A stretch of 64,000 bases of DNA from Rugosimonospora africana. Lineage in GTDB: Bacteria > Actinomycetota > Actinomycetes > Mycobacteriales > Micromonosporaceae. Below are positions 59,461-64,000 of the stretch, piece by piece. The notes beneath the pieces are model-generated. The model saw only the letters and a program-made list of their open reading frames with translations, was not told where the DNA came from and ran no database searches. Both the position numbers and the translations under genes were made by a program. Location: assembly GCF_016862975.1 (NCBI RefSeq), contig NZ_BONZ01000025.1, positions 1 to 64,000 of the forward strand. The letters run 5' to 3'. Position 1 is the stretch's first letter; each line of letters starts with the position of its first letter.

Positions 59461-60174
59461 TTGAGTCAGCCTGGGTGGTATCCCGATCCGTACGGCGGCG
59501 GCCAGCGCTGGTGGGACGGCGCGACCTGGACCCCGCACGTGTACCCGTCACAGGCGCCCCCGTCACAGGCGCTTCCGTCACAGGCTGTCCCGTCACAGGC
59601 CGTGGGGCCGGTACTGAACACGATGGTCGACGGCAAGCACCTCTACGCGGACCCGCGGACGGTCTTCTACGACGGCCGGTCGATCCTCCTCGATCAGGCC
59701 GAGTGGGTCAGCTACTTCACCAAGACGTCCTACATTCAGGTCGGTCTCGTCAAGTCGGTCAATCAGCGGGAGTTCCACTTCGAGGTCGGCCGGTACCCGC
59801 GGATGCGGGCGCCGATGGTCGCGATGGCCTTCGGCAAGTCCACCGGCGCTGAGCACGGCGACTGGCGGTTCCTCGTCGACCTGTCCCGGCGCTGCCTCGA
59901 ACCGCGGCTCGTCGCCGACCTGGCCGCCAAGGTACGCGCGGGCGGCATGGTCGAGGTCGGGGCCGGTCTGGCCGTGCACCCCGGCGGCATCCAGGGGATG
60001 TCGGTGTCGCTGGCCTGGGACGAGGTGGCCGGCACCTCGGCCAAGGACGGCCGGATCTGGATCCACAAGGCCGGCAAGCACAAGCCCGTGCTGTACGTGC
60101 CGGAGCAGAACCCGAACGCGGTGTTGATTCCGGCACTCTTCGCGGCTCTCGGCCAACGCGCGATCGTCGCCTGA
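59461..60174 (+). CDS. DUF2510-domain protein
   Basis: 237 residues from a TTG at 59461 with GGGAAGGGAG upstream. The N-terminal SQPGWYPDPYGGGQRWWDGATWTPHV is the DUF2510 motif common in actinobacterial surface or cytosolic proteins. A PSQAP/PSQAL repeat (15-bp DNA period, ~59546-59601) links to a C-terminal domain (~60-237) without transmembrane helices (HLYADPRTVFYDGRSILLDQAEWVSYF, WIHKAGKHKPVLYV). Function unknown. Confidence 0.8.
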   Translation: MSQPGWYPDPYGGGQRWWDGATWTPHVYPSQAPPSQALPSQAVPSQAVGPVLNTMVDGKHLYADPRTVFYDGRSILLDQAEWVSYFTKTSYIQVGLVKSVNQREFHFEVGRYPRMRAPMVAMAFGKSTGAEHGDWRFLVDLSRRCLEPRLVADLAAKVRAGGMVEVGAGLAVHPGGIQGMSVSLAWDEVAGTSAKDGRIWIHKAGKHKPVLYVPEQNPNAVLIPALFAALGQRAIVA

Positions 60175-60199
60175 GCGCCTGAGCGCCTGAGCGCCTGAG
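60168..60199. repeat. 8-bp tandem repeat at the DUF2510 stop codon
   Basis: CGCCTGAG repeats four times from 60168; the gene's TGA stop lies in the first copy. Confidence 0.85.
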
Positions 60200-60324
60200 C
60201 GGCTCGCCGCCGCGCGCCCGCCGAGCCGCCGTGCCGCCGCAGCCGGGTTCCCGCCGAGCACGCGGTTGCCGAGCGCGGGCGCGGCGACACCCGGTCACCG
60301 CACCCGACACTCACCCGGCACCGC

Positions 60325-61929
60325 TCAGCCGATGTCGCGCCGGCGCAACCCGACCAGCCCGAGCACGCCGGCCAGGGCGGCGATCGCGAGCAGCCAGATC
60401 AGCGGCTGTACCTCCGGTGTGGCACCCAGCACCCGTGGCACGTGGGCGAACGGCGAGACATCCACCGCCCAGTGATTCAGCCGCAGCAGCGGCCCGAACT
60501 CGCCGATCAGGATGGACAGCCCGAGAACGGTCCACGCGCCACCGACCGACAGGCGGGGAATCAGGCCGAACACCGCCACCGCGATCCCGGCCAGTACCCA
60601 CACCGCGGGCACCTGCACGAGCGCGGCCCCGAGTACGCGGGGCAGTTGGCCGCCCAGGTCGCCGGCCTCGGCGCCGTACGTGACGCCGGCCAGCAGCCCG
60701 GCGACCGCGAGCAGCCCCGCGCTGCCCAGCACGGCGAACGCGACGTGGCTGACCGCCCACCCGATCCGGCCCACCCGGGTGGCCAGCAACGGCTCCGCCC
60801 GCAGGCCGGTCTCCTCGGAGCGCAGCCGCAGGACCGCCTGTACCGCGTAGACCGCGGCCACCAGCCCGAGCATGCCGAGCACCGTGGACAGGTAGGCGTC
60901 GATCACGCCGCCCCGGCCGCCCAGCCGGGTGAGTACGTCCGACACCGTCGCGTTGTCACCGATCAGGCCCTTGATGCCGTTGCCGATGGAGCCGACCACC
61001 ACGCCGACCACGGCGAACCCGACCGCCCAGCCGAGCAGTGCGCCCCGCTGCAGCCGCCAGGCCAGCGCCATCGGGCTGCGCAGCCGCGCGGCGGCCGACG
61101 CCGGGCCGGACCCCGCGGCGACCAGGCCGGCGCCGAGATCCCGCCGGGCCGCCAGCAGGTACCCGGCGCCGACCACCAGCAGCGCGAAGGCCACCGGGAA
61201 CGCGAGCACCCAGAAGCGCTCCCCGGCGTACGACCGGACTTGCTGGCACCAGCCGATCGGGGACAGCCAGGACAGCCAGGACGCGCCACCCGAACCGGCC
61301 GAGTCGCCGCCCGCCCGCAGCAGGTACGACAGTCCGAGGACGGTGCCGGCCAGCCCGTTGGCGGCGCGGGCTCCCTCGGTGACCTGGGCGGCGATCGCGG
61401 CGATCGCGGCGAACACCAGCCCGCAGGCCGCGAAGCTCAGACCGGCCGCGATCGAACCGGCGGCCGGGGCGCCGACGCCGATCATGCCGAGCGCGACGAG
61501 CGCGGCCACCGCCACGTCGGCGATCGCGGCGGTCAGCAGCGCGGCGGTCAGCGGCGCGTGCCGGCCGACGACGCCCGAGCCGACCAGTTCCAGCCGGCCG
61601 GACTCTTCCTCGGCCCGGCTGTGCCGCACCACGATCAGCAGGCTCATCAGCCCGATCAGGACGAACACCAGGCCGCCCGGCTTCCACATGGTCATCCCGC
61701 CGGTGGTGTCCAGCGCGTTGGCCGGACCGTAGATCGCCAGGACCGACGAGTCGTTCGCCAGCCCCGCGGCCAGCTGCCGCCGCGATTCGAGGGTCGGGTA
61801 GAGCGAGTCGACGCTGGACGCCGACGCGACCATGACCAGGGTGAGGCCGGCGACCCAGACCGGGATCAGGATCCGGTCCCGGCGCAGCGCCAGCCGGGTC
61901 AGCGTGCCGGTGCCGGCGAGCGCGCTCAC
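60325..61929 (-). CDS. ABC-2 type exporter permease
   Basis: 534 residues from the GTG at 61929, overlapping the ATPase stop by GTGA. About 12 hydrophobic helices in two homologous halves (for example [33 protein letters not shown] and [37 protein letters not shown]). The 'R.EEE.GR.EL' loop is characteristic of actinobacterial polyketide/antibiotic exporter permeases of the OleC5/TipA type. Exports an unknown, perhaps toxic, hydrophobic compound. Confidence 0.88.
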   Translation of the reverse strand: MSALAGTGTLTRLALRRDRILIPVWVAGLTLVMVASASSVDSLYPTLESRRQLAAGLANDSSVLAIYGPANALDTTGGMTMWKPGGLVFVLIGLMSLLIVVRHSRAEEESGRLELVGSGVVGRHAPLTAALLTAAIADVAVAALVALGMIGVGAPAAGSIAAGLSFAACGLVFAAIAAIAAQVTEGARAANGLAGTVLGLSYLLRAGGDSAGSGGASWLSWLSPIGWCQQVRSYAGERFWVLAFPVAFALLVVGAGYLLAARRDLGAGLVAAGSGPASAAARLRSPMALAWRLQRGALLGWAVGFAVVGVVVGSIGNGIKGLIGDNATVSDVLTRLGGRGGVIDAYLSTVLGMLGLVAAVYAVQAVLRLRSEETGLRAEPLLATRVGRIGWAVSHVAFAVLGSAGLLAVAGLLAGVTYGAEAGDLGGQLPRVLGAALVQVPAVWVLAGIAVAVFGLIPRLSVGGAWTVLGLSILIGEFGPLLRLNHWAVDVSPFAHVPRVLGATPEVQPLIWLLAIAALAGVLGLVGLRRRDIG

Positions 61930-62924
61930 CGGGTCGCCGCCGAGGAGCGGGTACCGGTCGGGGAGTCGGCTGCCGCCGGGGGCTGGGTTCCGGTCGCGGA
62001 GCCGCGCTCCGCCGGGGTGCCGGCCGGCCGGGCGTCGTCCGCGTCTCGCTCGTAGTGCCGAAGGAACAGCTCCTCCAGCGTGGGTGGCTGGCTGACCAGG
62101 CTGCGTATCCCGGCCCGGGTGAGCACCACCAGCGCGTCCGACAGGTGGGTGGTGTCCACCTCCAGGCGTACCCGGTCGCCCTGGATGTCCAGGCCGTGCA
62201 CCCCGGGTACGTCGGCCAGGCCGGTCGGCGGCCCGGCGAGCTCGGCCGATACCGACGTCCGGGTGAGGTGGCGCAGTTCGGCGAGCGTGCCGGTCTCCAC
62301 GGTGCGGCCGTTGCGCACGATGCTGACCCGGTCGCACAGCGCCTCGACCTCGGCCAGGATGTGGCTGGAGAGCAGCACGGTGCGGCCGTCCCGCCGCTCC
62401 TCGCTGATGCAGTCCCGGAACACGGCCTCCATCAGCGGATCCAGGCCGGACGTCGGCTCGTCGAGGATCAGCAGTTCGACGTCGGAGGCGAGCGCGGCGA
62501 CGAGCGCCACCTTCTGCCGGTTGCCCTTCGAGTAGCTGCGCCCCTTCTTCGTCGGGTCGAGGTCGAAGCGCTCCAGCAGGGCCGTCCTCCGCTTCGGGTC
62601 GATGCCTCCGCGCAGCCTGCCGAGCAGGTCGATGACTTCGCCGCCGGAGAGATTCGGCCAGAGCATGACATCGCCGGGCACGTACGCGAGCCGGTGGTGC
62701 AGCGCGGCGGCGTCACGCCACGGGTCACCGCCGAGCAGCCGGGCCGTGCCGCCCTCCGCGCGCAGCAGGCCCAGCAGGACGCGGATCGTCGTCGATTTCC
62801 CGGCGCCATTGGGGCCGAGGAAGCCGTGCACCTCGCCGGTGCGGACGGTCAGGTCCAGCCCGTCCAGGGCGCGGGTGCGACCGAACGATTTGACCAGTTT
62901 CGAGACTTCGATAGCGGTCGTCAT
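61926..62924 (-). CDS. ABC exporter ATP-binding protein
   Basis: 332 residues from the ATG at 62924. TAGCTT ends 7 nt upstream, so it is probably leaderless. Walker [18 protein letters not shown], signature [16 protein letters not shown] (deviates from LSGGQ, as in related exporters), Walker [16 protein letters not shown] and switch LSSHIL. The C-terminal domain (~225-335) is the DrrA/OleC4-like regulatory part, ending in a Pro/Thr tail. Coupled to the permease; under divergent GbsR control. Confidence 0.92.
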   Translation of the reverse strand: MTTAIEVSKLVKSFGRTRALDGLDLTVRTGEVHGFLGPNGAGKSTTIRVLLGLLRAEGGTARLLGGDPWRDAAALHHRLAYVPGDVMLWPNLSGGEVIDLLGRLRGGIDPKRRTALLERFDLDPTKKGRSYSKGNRQKVALVAALASDVELLILDEPTSGLDPLMEAVFRDCISEERRDGRTVLLSSHILAEVEALCDRVSIVRNGRTVETGTLAELRHLTRTSVSAELAGPPTGLADVPGVHGLDIQGDRVRLEVDTTHLSDALVVLTRAGIRSLVSQPPTLEELFLRHYERDADDARPAGTPAERGSATGTQPPAAADSPTGTRSSAATR

Positions 62925-62944
62925 GGCCGCCAAGCTACGCTTGA

Positions 62945-62980
62945 TTCACAAATTCGTGAAGATTCTGAAGCATATAGAAT
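62945..62980. promoter_or_regulatory. Divergent operator/promoter (ABC exporter and GbsR regulator)
   Basis: TTCAC-AAATTC-GTGAA at 62945-62960 is a near-perfect palindrome (arms exact, inner AATT symmetric). It lies at the -35 region for the plus-strand -10 TAGAAT (62975-62980) and near the exporter's minus-strand promoter. Notably AT-rich. A GbsR/MarR dimer is the likely ligand. Confidence 0.65.
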
Positions 62981-63024
62981 GTGCCAAGAAACGCACCGGA
63001 CGCGAGGCGACGAACCGACATCTC

Positions 63025-63073
63025 GATCAGTCCGGCTCGGCGCGTCTGACGCCGCGCGACGACCAGACCGGTC
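63025..63073. repeat. REP-like palindromic element, copy D
   Basis: 49 bp, one nucleotide shorter than the others, termini GATCAGTC and GACCGGTC. The internal GGCTCGGCGCGTCTGACGCC is identical to copy C. It lies in the 5' leader of the GbsR-type gene. Confidence 0.87.
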
Positions 63074-63103
63074 GTCGGAGTCGACCCGAAGGAGACGACG
63101 CTC

Positions 63104-63643
63104 ATGCCTGTCCCGCCCGAGCCGGCACGCAACGGCGCGGCGCCGCACGACGCCGCCGCGGCGCGGGATCCGCAGGCTGTGCTCGCGTTCATCGAGCGGT
63201 TCGCCTCGGCGTTGGCCGACGCCGGGATGCCACGGATGCCCGCGCGGGTGTTCACCGGGCTGCTCGCCAGCGACCCCGGCCGGCTCGGCGCGGCGGAGCT
63301 GGCCGCGCTGCTCCAGGTGAGTCCGGCCGCCATCTCCGGCGCGGTGCGTTACCTGGCGCAGGTCAACCTGGTCAGCCGGGAGCGGGACCCGGCCGTCCGC
63401 CGGGACGTGTACCGGGTCCGCGACGACGTCTGGTACGAGGCGATCCTGTCCCGGGACCCGCTCCTCGACCGCTGGGACCACACCCTCCGGGAGGGCATCG
63501 AGGTGCTGGGCCCGGACACGCCGGCCGGCTACCGGCTGGCCGACACCGTGGCATTCTTCGAGTTCATGAGGGTGGAACTGCCCGCGCTGCTGGAGCGGTG
63601 GCGGGCATTCCGGCAGACCCGCCCGGCGACGCCGCCCGGATAG
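63104..63643 (+). CDS. GbsR/MarR-family transcriptional regulator
   Basis: 179 residues, ATG with GAAGGAG upstream. AVLAFIERFASALADAGMPRMPARVFTGLLASDPGRLGAAELAALLQVSPAAISGAVRYLAQVNLV is the GbsR-type winged HTH. The wing is RERDPAVRRDVYRVRDDVW. The C-terminal helices (VAFFEFMRVELPALLERWRAF) mediate dimerisation. Divergent from the ABC exporter across a palindromic operator. Confidence 0.92.
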   Translation: MPVPPEPARNGAAPHDAAAARDPQAVLAFIERFASALADAGMPRMPARVFTGLLASDPGRLGAAELAALLQVSPAAISGAVRYLAQVNLVSRERDPAVRRDVYRVRDDVWYEAILSRDPLLDRWDHTLREGIEVLGPDTPAGYRLADTVAFFEFMRVELPALLERWRAFRQTRPATPPG

Positions 63644-63740
63644 GACGGGTTTCGAGCACCGATGTCGAGGACGGTCCGTCCGCTCCGACTTCAGGGATGA
63701 GAGCGCCGATGGGCGCGACGGACTGGAGGGAATGTCCGAG

Positions 63741-64000
63741 ATGAAGTACTTGATGCTGACGTACGGCAACCAGGAGAAGTGGAGCTCCCTGCCGGCCGAG
63801 TCGTGGCCGGAGGCGATCGCGAAGCAGGAGGCGTTCAACGCCAAGTATCGCGGCACCGGGGAGTTGCTGGGCGCGTACGGCCTGGCCGACGCGGTCAACT
63901 CCCGGCTGATCCGGCGCTCCGAGGGGGTACCGGTGGTGAGCGACGGCCCGTACCTGGAGACCAAGGAGTACCTCGCCTCCTTCTACCTGCTCGACTGCGA
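63741..64000 (+). CDS. YCII-domain protein (partial, runs off the window)
   Basis: The ATG at 63741 is preceded by GGAGGG at 10-nt spacing; an ATG at 63732 is possible. MKYLMLTYGNQEKWSSLP opens the YCII/DGPF fold, and the signature SDGPYLETKEYLASFYLLD appears near residue 75. The 3' end is cut by the window edge. Such genes often precede ECF41-type sigma factors, but that gene is not visible here. Confidence 0.85.
   Translation, partial: MKYLMLTYGNQEKWSSLPAESWPEAIAKQEAFNAKYRGTGELLGAYGLADAVNSRLIRRSEGVPVVSDGPYLETKEYLASFYLLDC

Overview
The window is high-GC DNA (about 70 % G+C, strong G/C bias at third codon positions, frequent GTG and some TTG starts) from an actinobacterium. Markers include an Lsr2 nucleoid protein, SigE-family ECF and PadR/GbsR regulators, an F420-type flavin oxidoreductase, a stand-alone LigD-type polymerase domain, an actinobacterial-looking LexA box and several apparently leaderless promoters. 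The overall style resembles Micromonosporaceae, but that placement is an impression. No rRNA, tRNA, CRISPR array, phage gene or transposase was seen. The window reads as chromosomal, mostly accessory metabolism and regulation.

Layout. 0-5.3 kb: 57-bp tandem repeats, a PPOX-like protein, a small basic protein, a TPR/Fn3 membrane protein, and an ECF sigma factor with its coupled membrane partner. 5.3-10 kb: LtrA-like protein, secreted GH18 chitinase with a long repeat-bearing leader, PobA-like hydroxylase, YdeI-like protein. 10-12.1 kb: an ArsR-controlled operon (ArsR, AHSA1, DoxX, DUF1579-like). 12.1-14.2 kb: SOS-type dinB and an F420-reductase-like protein. 14.2-19.6 kb: sugar MFS transporter, oxygen-dependent HemF, an AICAR-transformylase domain without the cyclohydrolase half, dense tandem repeats, a membrane endonuclease/phosphatase-fold protein. 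19.7-22.9 kb: TetR with two SDRs, then Lsr2. 23.1-30.8 kb: MBL hydrolase, a large FAD/Fe-S dehydrogenase, MalY-type lyase, a two-RCK channel, a cysteine-free HesB-like protein. 31.4-35.5 kb: two alpha/beta hydrolases, a TetR regulator, a VOC gene remnant, a 2-hydroxyacid dehydrogenase. 35.7-44.9 kb: MacB/FtsX-type ABC exporter, epoxide hydrolase, LigD-type polymerase, RlaP-type nucleotidyltransferase, YkvA, flavin reductase, APH kinase. 44.9-47.7 kb: PadR plus a second FtsX-type exporter. 47.8-52.4 kb: a seven-gene Mrp/Mbh-type cation-proton antiporter. 52.6-60.2 kb: F420 enzyme, ferritin-like protein, GNAT, PCD-VOC fusion, acid phosphatase, rhodanese with a divergent FtrA/GlxA regulator, DUF2510 protein. 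60.3-64 kb: a third ABC exporter with a divergent GbsR-type regulator, and a truncated YCII protein.

How the parts work together. Regulator-plus-target modules dominate: sigma factor/membrane partner, ArsR/AHSA1/DoxX, TetR/SDR, TetR/hydrolase, PadR/ABC, GlxA/rhodanese and GbsR/ABC. Several have a visible palindrome over the promoter. Genes inside operons are usually coupled by ATGA or GTGA overlaps.

The most unusual items are: a family of four ~50-bp palindromic REP-like elements between 51.8 and 63.1 kb, one of which encodes the tail of the rhodanese protein; the antiporter, whose order matches the Mbh hydrogenase antiporter module and has an MbhE-MrpB fusion but no hydrogenase; HemF beside a free-standing AICAR transformylase that carries an in-frame 18-bp repeat array; a 13-codon leader ORF in front of the FAD/Fe-S dehydrogenase; and the recurrent leaderless '-10 plus 6-7 nt plus start codon' architecture. 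All family assignments come from reading the translations by eye; no database search was run.
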